Source: Globomyces pollinis-pini
Taxonomy: Eukaryota; Chytridiomycota; Chytridiomycetes; Rhizophydiales; Globomycetaceae
DNA length: 16,868 nt
Reading direction: 5' to 3'
Assembly: GCA_025399215.1 (NCBI GenBank)
Contig: MU621345.1
Location: forward strand, 5,176 to 22,043
Positions 1 to 7,471 of this stretch are shown here, piece after piece. Every line of letters begins with the position of its first letter. The first letter of the stretch is position 1. Made by a program: the position numbers and the translations under genes. The notes under the pieces are model-generated. The model was given only the letters and a program-made list of their open reading frames with translations, was not told the DNA's origin and did not search any database.

Positions 1-71
1 GGAATAATTCATTGAGAGAGGCAACCATGATACACAAGAGGCACACTACACAATTTACACATCAAAAACAG

Positions 72-79
72 TATTTAAA
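72..79 (+). promoter_or_regulatory. TATA-like box of the 125-775 gene
   Basis: TATTTAAA lies 45 nt before the ATG at 125. The same octamer precedes the 3266-3772 gene. Assignment as core promoter is inferred from position. Confidence 0.5.
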
Positions 80-124
80 GCAACAAACATTCAAGAATTC
101 AATCCAAATAAAATTAAAGATAAA

Positions 125-775
125 ATGTTCCAATTAGCTCTCGTATTAGCCCTTACTTCATCTGCCAAACCTGTCAATTATGGATACAATTCCTACGATC
201 AAGTGGCTCCAGTGGTAGTTACTACGACTCCATGTAATGAAACTCCTGTATATGCTACCGCAGCTCCAGTGGTTGCAACTCCAGCATACAACACTGCTGC
301 TCCAGTTATCTCTACTCCTTGTGATACTCCAGTATACAACACTGCTGCTCCAATCATTTCAACTCCTTGTGATACTCCAGTATACAACACTGCAGCTCCA
401 ATCATTTCAACTCCATGTGAAACTCCAATATATAACACTGCTGCTCCAGTCATCTCAACTCCATGTGCAGAATCTTCCGTTGCACCAATCGCCACCACTC
501 CTTGTGAAGAAACCCCAGTATACACAGCAGCAGCCGCCATCGCAACTCCATGTGCAGAAACCGCTGCAGCTGCCATCGTGACACCTGGATATGGGTCCAG
601 CTTACCAGTTGCCACTCCAGGGTACAATCAAGCATTGGCAGCTATTGAAACTCCAGGTTATTCCGCTTACGGTAAAGCATCAGATGCTCAATATGCTAAT
701 GTGATTTCATCATCACAAAGATCTTCTGGTGTAGCTGGAATCATGATTGTTACTATCATGTCACTCATTCTTTAA
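125..775 (+). CDS. Secreted repeat-containing GPI-anchor-like surface protein (216 aa)
   Basis: No enzyme family is recognised. The N-terminus is a short signal peptide (about residues 1-14, ending TSSA). The body is built from Thr/Pro/Ala repeats with regularly placed Cys, including near-identical 16-residue units of the type STPCDTPVYNTAAPII, followed by degenerate units ending in ATPGY. The C-terminus has a small-residue stretch (ISSSQRSSG) followed by about 14 hydrophobic residues ending the protein, the layout of a GPI-attachment signal. The mature protein would be an extracellular, probably O-glycosylated wall or surface protein. It is the only + strand member of the small-surface-protein cluster and the only Cys-rich one. 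A TATA-like box lies just upstream. Function beyond surface location is unknown. Confidence 0.8.
   Translation: MFQLALVLALTSSAKPVNYGYNSYDQVAPVVVTTTPCNETPVYATAAPVVATPAYNTAAPVISTPCDTPVYNTAAPIISTPCDTPVYNTAAPIISTPCETPIYNTAAPVISTPCAESSVAPIATTPCEETPVYTAAAAIATPCAETAAAAIVTPGYGSSLPVATPGYNQALAAIETPGYSAYGKASDAQYANVISSSQRSSGVAGIMIVTIMSLIL
270..470 (+). repeat. 48-bp tandem coding repeats
   Basis: The word ACTCC[T/A]TGTG recurs at 314, 362 and 410, and ACTCCATGTG again at 458, giving a constant 48-nt (16-codon) period. The two copies beginning at 314 and 362 are nearly identical in nucleotides, which suggests recent duplication or homogenisation. The number of units may vary between strains. Confidence 0.9.
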
Positions 776-1046
776 CAATAAACATGAATGTAATTTGAAT
801 CAGTTGAATAATTATACATAAACCATTAGATCATGATAGGTTAGCTAGTTTCAACTTTGCGATCCTCGAAATTCTTAATGATAGATCGATTGCTGATAAC
901 GGTTGCTTTTGCTTTCCTTAATGGATTATGATCTTGAGATCCAGTCTATGTGTGACTTTTGTTTAGTATTGTTGTGCCAAACTATTTTTTAGTGGTAAAC
1001 TGATCAACTGCAATGATTTGTTCCAAAACCACATTTTATTGTTTAA
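776..1046. other. Convergent 3' intergenic region
   Basis: This region separates the stop codons of two convergent genes. CAATAAAC just after the first stop could serve in polyadenylation. No open reading frame or structured element is convincing here. Confidence 0.4.
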
Positions 1047-1328
1047 CTATACTAGAATCAAAGCCAAAATTCCTACACCATATTGATAACTATATTTTAC
1101 AGCTTCATTTTTTGCTGGTTTTGTTGGATATGCACCAGATGATGGTTTTAAACCAGCTCCAGTTGTAGTAGTGCGAACGCTGACGGTAGTAGACCTACTC
1201 AAAGTAGTGCTCACTACCACAGTAGGTCTAGGGATGTTACTGGTAGTAATGGTCGCGGTTGGTGTTGGGGACACGGTTTGTGTTTGTCCGAAAGAAATCA
1301 ATAGCGAGATCATAGTGATAAAAATCAT
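1047..1328 (-). CDS. Small secreted Thr/Ser-rich GPI-anchor-like protein (93 aa)
   Basis: Residues 1-15 form a signal peptide. The centre is Thr/Ser/Pro-rich and suited to O-mannosylation. The end carries a spacer (SGAYPTKPAKNE) followed by a hydrophobic tail (YGVGILALILV), as in GPI-anchored proteins. The SGAxYPTK...NE block before the tail is shared with the next gene (1855-2088), so the two are probably paralogues. A TATA box lies 26 nt before the ATG, implying a very short 5' UTR. No catalytic domain is visible. Likely cell-surface structural protein, specific role unknown. Confidence 0.7.
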   Translation of the reverse strand: MIFITMISLLISFGQTQTVSPTPTATITTSNIPRPTVVVSTTLSRSTTVSVRTTTTGAGLKPSSGAYPTKPAKNEAVKYSYQYGVGILALILV

Positions 1329-1354
1329 AATTACGAAAGATAATGTTAATCACA

Positions 1355-1363
1355 CTATTTATA
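1355..1363 (-). promoter_or_regulatory. TATA box of the 1047-1328 gene
   Basis: TATAAATAG on the minus strand lies 26 nt before the start codon. Confidence 0.55.
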
Positions 1364-1854
1364 GTTGAAATGTAGATGGTAAGAATGAGCCATTGCTTTA
1401 CACTCACGTTTATGTGTACGTAGTTTGTAAAGCCACAATCCAGAAGTAGCTAGATTTGATAAATTAAACACACCCTGACACGACTTAAAGTATATGCATG
1501 AGTGCCTGTCTATATTCTTCATCCGATGCAAAACAAACCAATCTTTTCTACAGGAAAATAGACCGGAAAAAATTATCCTACCAGTTTAATTCACAGCCAT
1601 AGTTTTACCGCCCCAAAACTTTTTGGGCGATACTGTTTTTAAAGATTGCGTTGTTGCGACAAAACTCACAGCCATGCATAACGATCAAATTGTTATCACG
1701 AGTGTTGATAATAACATCAAATTTGATCAGGTATGATAGATTGATGAAAGCTATAATGACTGTTCTGAAGTTGATTTTAGTTGAGAGTCTCAACTGAAAT
1801 GGGAAAATATATCTGATACATAGTATAGATGCTTTATTTGAAGTATCAGGTTGC
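1364..1854. other. Intergenic region with upstream control sequences of the 1047-1328 gene
   Basis: This region holds two words that recur upstream of other cluster genes: ATGAGCCAT at 1385-1393 and AAAGCCACAA at 1429-1438. The rest (about 1450-1850) is AT-rich. Its only long open frame (to 1880) runs into the end of the next gene and has no protein-like features. Nothing else is seen. Confidence 0.4.
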
Positions 1855-2088
1855 TTAAACAACAAAGGCAACAGCAGCAATTCCTAGGGCCACCAACTTT
1901 TCGTTGTGGGAAGCACTGCTAACGATTTTGGTAGGGTAAGGAGCACCACTGGTAGTAGTTCTAACAGCTGTGGTGGAAGCTCTAGTAGTGGTTGCAACTC
2001 TAGTAGTGGTTGGGGCAGCAGTAACGGTGGAAGATCTAGATTGAGCGAAAGCAGAGGTGATAATCAATGGGAAGATAAGAGAAAGCAT
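1855..2088 (-). CDS. Small secreted Thr-rich GPI-anchor-like protein (77 aa)
   Basis: The N-terminal signal peptide ends SAFA before QSRSS. A short Thr/Ala/Arg repeat region follows (TTTR, TTTRAST). The C-terminus is SGAPYPTK, a polar spacer with NEK, then a hydrophobic tail (LVALGIAAVAFVV). It is almost all signal sequence plus a roughly 45-residue mature peptide, probably tethered by GPI. It resembles the 93-aa neighbour in the pre-tail block. Function unknown. Confidence 0.7.
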   Translation of the reverse strand: MLSLIFPLIITSAFAQSRSSTVTAAPTTTRVATTTRASTTAVRTTTSGAPYPTKIVSSASHNEKLVALGIAAVAFVV

Positions 2089-2130
2089 TGTCTAGATTTG
2101 TTTAGTGATATTACCGATGCATCATTCTCT

Positions 2131-2138
2131 CTTTTATA
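2131..2138 (-). promoter_or_regulatory. TATA box of the 1855-2088 gene
   Basis: TATAAAAG on the minus strand lies 42 nt before the start codon. Confidence 0.55.
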
Positions 2139-2514
2139 CTGATTAGGGAGTTGTTGTCTAGGGACCAGTGCAAAATGCGTTACCCTAAATTGTGCACAAC
2201 GTGTTTTACCTTTTGAGGATAATATTCCCCTTGAAAGGTATTCTTTCGTAAACGTTTATGTATATAATCTGATATTCAAAAGTGTATGTTTAATAAGTTT
2301 CGTAAATAAAAAGTTAATAGTCTGGTAGTGCACATTATACGTAGCCATTTTTTGTTAGGGTGTTACTGTAAACAACCCACTCCCAATTGCATGACTAAAT
2401 GACTAAGCCATAAATTTTAATTTGCGTGATTCTTTAACAATTGGAAACATTTAATTCACAAAGCAAAATATTGATTTCGTTTACAAAGAATATTTTATGA
2501 AAGAAACAAATTGA
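2139..2514. other. Intergenic region, no gene seen
   Basis: AT-rich sequence between the promoter of the 77-aa gene and the stop codon of the next gene. The AAAGCC and ATGAGCCAT words found upstream of sibling genes were not found here. No ORF or RNA-like structure is supported. Confidence 0.35.
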
Positions 2515-2841
2515 CTACATGAAAGCCAACATAGCAGTAACCAAGACCAAGGAAATTATATTCTCATTCTTTCCAGCACCATTTATAACTGACGGAGTGC
2601 TTTTGGATCCAGCTGCTGTTGTTGTTGCTGCGGTTGCTGAAGTTGGTTGGACCCCAGGAGACACAGTTACAGGAACAGATACAGAAGTAACAGATACTTG
2701 TCCACCAATTACTGAAGTGGGAGTTATGGGAACACTAGTAGCAACACTTCCTGCAGAAGTAACTGAGGATGGGGAACCATGATCATGCCCTTCATGTGCC
2801 AAGACAGAAGCTAGGAAGAATGGAATAGTTATAGAAAACAT
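2515..2841 (-). CDS. Secreted HEGHDH-type GPI-anchor-like protein (108 aa)
   Basis: The start is placed at the internal Met at 2841, not the upstream in-frame one at 2904. A TATA box lies at 2871-2878, between the two, and only the shorter form begins with a signal peptide (MFSITIPFFLASVLA). Signal-peptidase cleavage after VLA would expose HEGHDHG as the mature N-terminus. The rest is Ser/Thr/Val-rich without Cys, ending in NGAGKNE and a hydrophobic tail, consistent with GPI attachment near Asn-Gly-Ala. The His cluster could bind metal (inference). It is one of three neighbours with this layout. Confidence 0.75.
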   Translation of the reverse strand: MFSITIPFFLASVLAHEGHDHGSPSSVTSAGSVATSVPITPTSVIGGQVSVTSVSVPVTVSPGVQPTSATAATTTAAGSKSTPSVINGAGKNENIISLVLVTAMLAFM

Positions 2842-2870
2842 TTGTGAGTATTGATGAGAAATGATTGTTT

Positions 2871-2878
2871 TTTTTATA
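2871..2878 (-). promoter_or_regulatory. TATA box of the 2515-2841 gene
   Basis: TATAAAAA on the minus strand lies 29 nt before the ATG at 2841. Its position argues against translation starting at 2904. Confidence 0.55.
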
Positions 2879-2904
2879 GAGGGAATTTCATTACGCCATC
2901 GCAA

Positions 2905-3265
2905 AAACGACGCAAGCCTGATGAGCCATCAGTAAAATCACCTCTTAGTGAGGGTTCAATTGAGCCTGTTTAAAAAAGTCTGAAGCCATTTGTTTTGAAG
3001 AATACTGCAATACCCTCATTACCTTCATCTGTTGATACCCAGATTTGTTCAATTGATTCAATCGACGGGTTGAAGCGTAACATGTAAAACTATTAAAGAA
3101 TTTACTTATATTAAAGACTAGTTGAGAAATGATAGCTCCCGACAACCGCAGATTCTTTCATAATTACAAATATTGTTTTGTGTTTTCAATTACTCAAAGA
3201 CTTTACTTCATAATATTTCAATAGTCATATTATTGTAGGAATTTTTTATTAAAATGAAATGAAGA
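2905..3265. other. Intergenic region with upstream control sequences of the 2515-2841 gene
   Basis: CTGATGAGCCATCAG at 2918-2932 is a perfect inverted repeat (6-bp arms, 3-nt spacer) that includes the shared word ATGAGCCATCAG. CGCCATCGCAAAAAC just before it (2895-2909) resembles CGCCACGCAAAAAC upstream of the next gene. A 66-codon open frame at 2945-3145 has no protein-like features and is not called. Confidence 0.45.
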
Positions 3266-3772
3266 TTAAGCAAAAATGAACATCAATCCCATTAAAATGA
3301 CTGACACGCGAGAGGTTTGACTTTGTCCATCGTTGGTGAGTACATTATAATCAGATGATTTGGATTCATCATAACCCTTTGGTTTAGTTTCAACATACCC
3401 AGCATTGCTTTGTTCGGAATATCCCTTGTGATCTGGTTGAGGTCCATTATATCCAGTTTGGCCGTAGGTGGTCTCAGTATACCCAGAATGATCAACTTGA
3501 GAAGGTTTTGGAGGTACGATACTGATGGACACGACAGTGGTAGATTCAGGTGATTTGGAAGTAACCACTGGAGCAATTGTTGTAACCGAAGCAATAGTTG
3601 TGGTGGTTTGGGCAATAGTTGTGGTAGCTTGAGCAACAGTTGTTGCAGGAGGTACACTAACGCTCGTGGTAGTTGGGGCCACTGAAGTTGCAGTAGAGGA
3701 TTTCGGACCATGATCAACACCATTGTGTGCCAAAACAGCAGCAGCAAGCAATTGGAAGGTTAAGGAATTCAT
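3266..3772 (-). CDS. Secreted HNGVDH-type, Thr-rich GPI-anchor-like protein (168 aa)
   Basis: The signal peptide MNSLTFQLLAAAVLA would be cleaved to leave HNGVDHG as the mature N-terminus, matching the H-[EN]-G-x-D-H pattern of two neighbours. Residues about 25-85 are Thr/Ser/Val repeats (TTTIAQTTTTIA). Residues about 90-140 hold a second imperfect repeat based on the motif [DH]xxGY (DHSGYTET, DHKGYSEQ, NAGYVET, PKGYDES). The C-terminus is NDGQSQTS followed by a hydrophobic tail, a GPI-type signal. Surface or wall protein of unknown role. The repeat region also leaves a second minus-strand frame open over 3292-3747, judged a composition artefact. Confidence 0.75.
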   Translation of the reverse strand: MNSLTFQLLAAAVLAHNGVDHGPKSSTATSVAPTTTSVSVPPATTVAQATTTIAQTTTTIASVTTIAPVVTSKSPESTTVVSISIVPPKPSQVDHSGYTETTYGQTGYNGPQPDHKGYSEQSNAGYVETKPKGYDESKSSDYNVLTNDGQSQTSRVSVILMGLMFIFA

Positions 3773-3805
3773 TTAATTGATAGTTCAGATTGCATTATAG
3801 TCTAG

Positions 3806-3813
3806 TTTAAATA
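3806..3813 (-). promoter_or_regulatory. TATA-like box of the 3266-3772 gene
   Basis: TATTTAAA on the minus strand lies 33 nt before the ATG. The same octamer precedes the first gene of the window. Confidence 0.5.
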
Positions 3814-4232
3814 CTCGATGATTGTGACGCCACGCAAAAACACCTCAAATGTTGAGACATAGGCACCAATTTTTATCATGAAAGCCTCAAATATGAACCC
3901 ACCCCTTCAGCCAGTTTGGGATGGAATGTATTAGTTATCTTTCGTTTGGTTTCATTTCCAAACTTACGGCCCATAGATTCACTGTTATCAGAGTAAGTTC
4001 ATTTATACAAATGTATCAAATTTTATCTTAATTCATTCCTCAAGTGATTACATTCAATCGAATCTCGTTTTCACAGAAGAAACGCTGCAACACCAAAATT
4101 GATTGAATCTAAGATCATTCCTTCACTTTATAAAAATGATGAGATTTTGAACCATATTTCGCGTCGCAAAGCATATCAAAAGTCTTAAGTATACAAAATA
4201 AATTGCTATTTAGAAATCAATTGTGAATTTAT
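3814..4232. other. Intergenic region with upstream control sequences of the 3266-3772 gene
   Basis: AAAGCCTCAA at 3881-3890 and CGCCACGCAAAAAC (about 3829-3842) are shared with sibling promoters. From about 3950 to 4230 the sequence is AT-rich with no supported gene. Confidence 0.4.
3881..3890. promoter_or_regulatory. Shared upstream word AAAGCCTCAA
   Basis: The decamer begins 109 nt from the start codon of the 3266-3772 gene. An identical copy begins 107 nt from the start of the 4233-4664 gene, and AAAGCCACAA begins 101 nt from the start of the 1047-1328 gene. The conserved word at a nearly constant distance suggests a transcription-factor site. Confidence 0.5.
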
Positions 4233-4664
4233 TTAAACTAAAGTAATGAAAATCAAAGCAGCGAGAGTAGATAAGAAAGTTTCTTTGCTGGCACCGTTAG
4301 CAACCACTCCATATGCGCCGGTTGGTTTTGCGTCATAAACACCTGGGGTAGAGTATCCAGGTGTAGTTGAACCTCCTGTCGTTGTTGTGGTAGTTATTTT
4401 TGGAGCAGCAGGTGCTTGAGGGACAGGAGCTTGAGGAGCAGCTGGAGGAGCAGGTGCCGGTGGAGCTGGAGCTGGAGGAGCAGGAGCCGGTGGAGCTGGA
4501 GCTGGAGGAGCAGGAGCTGGTGGAGCAGGAGCTGGAGGAGCAGGAGCAGGAGGAGCTGGAGCAGGAGGAGCAGGAGCAGGAGGAGCTGGAGCAGGTGCTT
4601 CATGATCATGACCTTCATGAGCAACAGCTAAAGCAACCAAGAGATGAAATACAACAGACACCAT
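4233..4664 (-). CDS. Secreted HEGHDH-type (APAPP)n GPI-anchor-like protein (143 aa)
   Basis: The signal peptide MVSVVFHLLVALAVA is followed by HEGHDHE, again placing His at the predicted mature N-terminus. Next comes an Ala-Pro domain of about eleven APAPP units (residues 23 to about 80), likely an extended rod-like stalk, then a Thr run, a Gly/Tyr/Pro segment (PGYSTPGVYD) and VVANGASKE plus a hydrophobic tail, a good GPI signal with Asn-Gly-Ala. The architecture (metal-binding-like tip, stiff spacer, membrane anchor) would display the His-rich end away from the membrane. This is inference. No enzyme domain is seen. Confidence 0.75.
   Translation of the reverse strand: MVSVVFHLLVALAVAHEGHDHEAPAPAPPAPAPPAPAPPAPAPPAPAPPAPAPPAPAPPAPAPPAPAPPAPAPPAAPQAPVPQAPAAPKITTTTTTGGSTTPGYSTPGVYDAKPTGAYGVVANGASKETFLSTLAALIFITLV
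4437..4598 (-). repeat. 15-bp tandem repeats encoding APAPP
   Basis: On the coding strand the repeat is CCWGCWCCWGCWCCW-like with period 15 nt and variable third positions. Because the period is a multiple of three with no stop trinucleotide, several other frames stay open by chance. It is expected to be length-variable. Confidence 0.9.
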
Positions 4665-4697
4665 TTTTAAGATACACGTAACTATTAATTTGGTTCC

Positions 4698-4705
4698 CTT
4701 TTATA
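4698..4705 (-). promoter_or_regulatory. TATA box of the 4233-4664 gene
   Basis: TATAAAAG on the minus strand lies 33 nt before the ATG. Confidence 0.55.
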
Positions 4706-4770
4706 CAAATTTCATCAAAGAAGCCTTCGCTAAAAAGACTCATAAAACAAACGCCTTCAACTTTCGCCAT

Positions 4771-4797
4771 AAAGCCTCAATTTAACTGATGGCTCAT
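4771..4797. promoter_or_regulatory. Shared upstream words of the surface-protein cluster
   Basis: AAAGCCTCAA (4771-4780) is identical to the copy upstream of the 3266-3772 gene. CTGATGGCTCAT (4786-4797) is the exact reverse complement of ATGAGCCATCAG at 2921-2932, upstream of the 2515-2841 gene. Confidence 0.5.
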
Positions 4798-4886
4798 AGA
4801 TGTACAAGAATAGTAACTGATTATAAAATCGATAAAAAGTAAGCTGTCTAAAATAATTGTTTTTTTAATAGTTCAAGAAACTAAGT

Positions 4887-6060
4887 TTATAAAAACAGCC
4901 AAGACCAAGACATGATGGATGCAAATACCAAACCAATGATAGATATCCAATCTTGTTTTTCGGGGCTAAGATGTAATATCTGTTGTAATCCTGGTTCATT
5001 AGGTGATGATGAGATAGGAAATTGACCATTTTCGTAGAATCCTATGAAATAAACAATTAGATTTTGAATACCTTTCATTAATTCATCTTTGACCATGAAT
5101 CGTTTGCGCAACCATACATCAAATTCTTCAGTGGCTGATTCTGATTTGGAATAAGGTTGCTTTGGTAGTCCAGGGATGTCTGCAATCTTTATTCGATCAA
5201 CATGAATGTGAATAGCTTGTGGTCCTTGACCTTTGAAAAATACTAGTGAAGGTGGATAAGCGTCATAAGGGATTGAATCTTTAGTTAATCCAGAGTAACC
5301 TTAAACATTAATTACTTAACATACCCATAGTAAAATCATACAAATACTCAGTATCTGATTCTAAGGCTCTTAAAATGTGATACAATCCAGTGCTTTTTGG
5401 CAACAACACATGTTTAGGTTCATCAGTGATATCTTTCTTTTTTGCATATGCTCTTGAGTTGGCCTTTGTACCTTCAGTAATGACTGTTCCTTCTGGGAAC
5501 ACTAATAACCACATTGGGTTCTTGTCATTTTTTGCTCTGACCAAATTATCAACAATTCTATCTTGATCCTTCTTCCAAACTCTTGCTAAAAAGATGAATT
5601 CAAAACATTTCATTCCCCATCCTATCATTTAAGAATTGATTCCAACGTACCTAAAATTGGAACAGATTTTAAAGATTCTTTCAATATAATTTTCAATTCA
5701 CCATGAGAATCTCTGAAATAACTAAATATCCATACATACCACCAATCAGTATAAATCTAATAATTATATAAGTTTAATTGAAATAATTACTTGATGGTTT
5801 GCCATGATAGGAACAAAAGATTTCCGATTCAAGTGGACATGTTCTCCTGTCATGACAATTTGAAGAGGAGCAAAGAGATAAGTGGCCACAATAACTAGTG
5901 ATCCAAACAAACGTTGAGTAAATCTCATCCAAGTTCGGTAATGAGGTCGAGAAAAATAGAGTAATAAACCAGGAAGTTGAACGATGTTTATGGCAAAAGA
6001 AACACCGAGAATCAACCAAATGAAGGCTACAACTCGTACGTAATAAATTAAAGATTCCAT
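4887..6060 (-). CDS. Lysophospholipid acyltransferase, LCLAT1/AGPAT5/Cst26 type (361 aa, 4 exons)
   Basis: Transfers an acyl chain from acyl-CoA to a lysophospholipid at a membrane (ER or related). Exons: 6060-5791, 5756-5651, 5621-5325, 5299-4887, which sum to 1086 nt. Introns are 34, 29 and 25 nt and all begin GTA and end AG. The first splice restores NHQIYTDWW, the catalytic NHxxxxD motif (His89, Asp94). The second restores VPILGWGM before the motif-II region (FLARVWKKD). FPEGT (about 167-171) and LLPKSTGL follow as motifs III and IV. The N-terminus is a membrane segment, and the C-terminal part (after FTMGYSGLT) looks like the family C-terminal domain and ends in a hydrophobic segment. 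Length is close to the family. It is transcribed divergently from the enkurin gene. Exact substrate is not determined by sequence. Confidence 0.9.
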
Positions 6061-6341
6061 TGTTTTTTGTTTAGTTTTGAAATGGGTTTAATATGAGATG
6101 GGGAAAAAGTCATGAGAGAAAAGCACAAAGAAACACAAAGAAAACGGCTTGTATGGAATTGTCCAATTGATTCAGTAAAACAAACTCAAGATACGATGGA
6201 TAAAGACTTGAATAAATTAGTAATAGTCTCTTTGTAATCTACTCTTTTTGAATGGTCGTTGGAACGCGTATAAGGTGACATCATCAATTCTTATTCATTC
6301 TTTAACCTCTTCTTTAAAACTTATCTCTGAATCAATTATAA
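6061..6341. promoter_or_regulatory. Shared divergent promoter region
   Basis: 281 bp between the start codons of the acyltransferase (-) and enkurin (+) genes. It is A-rich near the acyltransferase. No clear TATA box or ciliary X-box was recognised. Confidence 0.4.
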
Positions 6342-7389
6342 ATGGCTACCACTGCTGCTCCAAAAGCGTCTTGCGCTCGTCATTTAGGAAATACTCCAAC
6401 AAAAAATCATAACCAACCAAAAGGAAATAATTATCCTCATGATCCTTTAGAAGAATCAGTATATAATTTGATTCCTGAAGAATATATTCCACCTCCAAAA
6501 GAAAAACGATATCGTTCTCAATATGCTGATCAAGCAAGAAAAGAATACGTATCTGATACAAAAAAGACAGCATCTATGGGACCTGCTAAACTTCCAGTTC
6601 CTGCACCTAATGGATTTATGAAAAAAAGAAATGGAGTTCCAAAAGTTGAAAGTAAATTTAATTTGTGAGGTTTAATTTTTTAGGTAACTTCCAATGAATT
6701 CATTAAATTTTTAATAGTTTCCAAAGGGGAACGTGATCGTGTCATACGAAAGGTAAAGATCTATATGAATATTAATTTAACCTATTCATAGGCACCATTA
6801 CCTGAAAAAAACTCTGCTCCAATTAAACCATGTACCAAGAATTTCATTGAACAAAATGCCCTTGATAATATCAATTCCAGTAATTTAAAAAAAAAGAAAT
6901 CGATTTTAATACAATTCTTTAGTGGCCAAACTTGGAAAAGGAAAGAGTCCAATGTATTTGACAAAGAAAGATTATGGTCGTACACCAGATTATTTGCAAA
7001 AAAGAATTCAAGAAATTGAACAAGCAGAACTTCAAATGGCAAATCATCTTGCTTTACAACAAGAATCAAAAGCTCGTGATGATCTTGAAGATCAAGGAAT
7101 TGTTGTTTTACCTGATGAAGAACGTTCAAGAATTTTACAAGGTCTACAAGCTAATTGGGAAAAGTTGAATAAGGATTATCAAAAATTATCACTTACTGTA
7201 GATACAGTACCAAAAATTGCCAGGTAAACTTTTTAATTTATTTAATATTAATATTAGGTATTTTTAATTCATTGGTTAATCTCTATTAGAAAAGTGAACA
7301 TGGAACAACAATTGAAACAGTATGAAGAACTTATTGATAGATTCTCTCATACAAACATTCATGTCAGATTCAACTCAGTTTATGAATAA
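6342..7389 (+). CDS. ENKUR: Enkurin, flagellar/ciliary protein (277 aa, 5 exons)
   Basis: Enkurin is a calmodulin-binding, axoneme-associated protein of motile cilia. Exons: 6342-6651, 6718-6752, 6792-6879, 6923-7223, 7290-7389, which sum to 834 nt (278 codons). Recognised features are an N-terminal YNLIPEEYIPPPKEKRY (family IYNLIP...PP..P.RY), SMGPAKLPVPAPNGFMKK (family MGPAKVEVPSPKDFLKK), NFIEQNAL, and the C-terminal enkurin domain LTKKDYGRTPDYLQKR...LPDEER..ILQGLQANWEKLNKDYQ...DTVPKIARKV. Introns are 66, 39, 43 and 66 nt. Both 66-nt introns contain an internal AG|GT splitting them into intron-sized halves. The first splice junction is the least certain because the linker there is poorly conserved. 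Implies a flagellated life stage. Confidence 0.9.
6652..6717 (+). other. 66-nt enkurin intron made of two abutting GT...AG modules
   Basis: Module 1 is 6652-6683 (GTAAAT...TTTTAG, 32 nt) and module 2 is 6684-6717 (GTAACT...AATAG, 34 nt), joined AG|GT with no base between. Keeping module 2 as exon after removing only module 1 gives a stop (TGA) within five codons. The whole 66 nt must go for the frame to continue. Confidence 0.6.
7224..7289 (+). other. 66-nt enkurin intron made of two abutting GT...AG modules
   Basis: Module 1 is 7224-7257 (GTAAAC...ATTAG, 34 nt) and module 2 is 7258-7289 (GTATTT...ATTAG, 32 nt). Removal of all 66 nt joins KIAR to KVNMEQQ in the conserved enkurin domain. Confidence 0.65.
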
Positions 7390-7471
7390 AAATGATTTTG
7401 TAAAGTTTTATACACGACTTTAATTATTCTTATAAAATTTCCAACAAAGTCTGTATAAAAATCTATGGATA

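Noticed and set aside
199..635. Open frames overlapping the first surface-protein gene on both strands
   Set aside because: Product of the 48-nt repeat, which has no stops in several frames. No start context or protein-like features.
1605..1880. 91-codon minus-strand frame
   Set aside because: Overlaps the 3' end of the 77-aa gene, lacks domain or signal features and has no promoter-like box.
2842..2904. Longer N-terminus (start at 2904) for the HEGHDH protein at 2515
   Set aside because: It would precede the TATA box at 2871-2878 and bury the signal peptide. The shorter start matches two sibling genes.
2945..3145. 66-codon minus-strand frame
   Set aside because: Unstructured composition, and it lies among the upstream elements of the 2515-2841 gene.
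4394..4681. Leu-rich, Glu-rich and Arg/Ser-rich frames over the APAPP region
   Set aside because: All are shadows of the 15-nt repeat. Only the minus-strand frame has signal peptide and anchor.
6061..6341. Ciliary RFX X-box upstream of enkurin
   Set aside because: No GTTGCC...GGCAAC-like palindrome is present.
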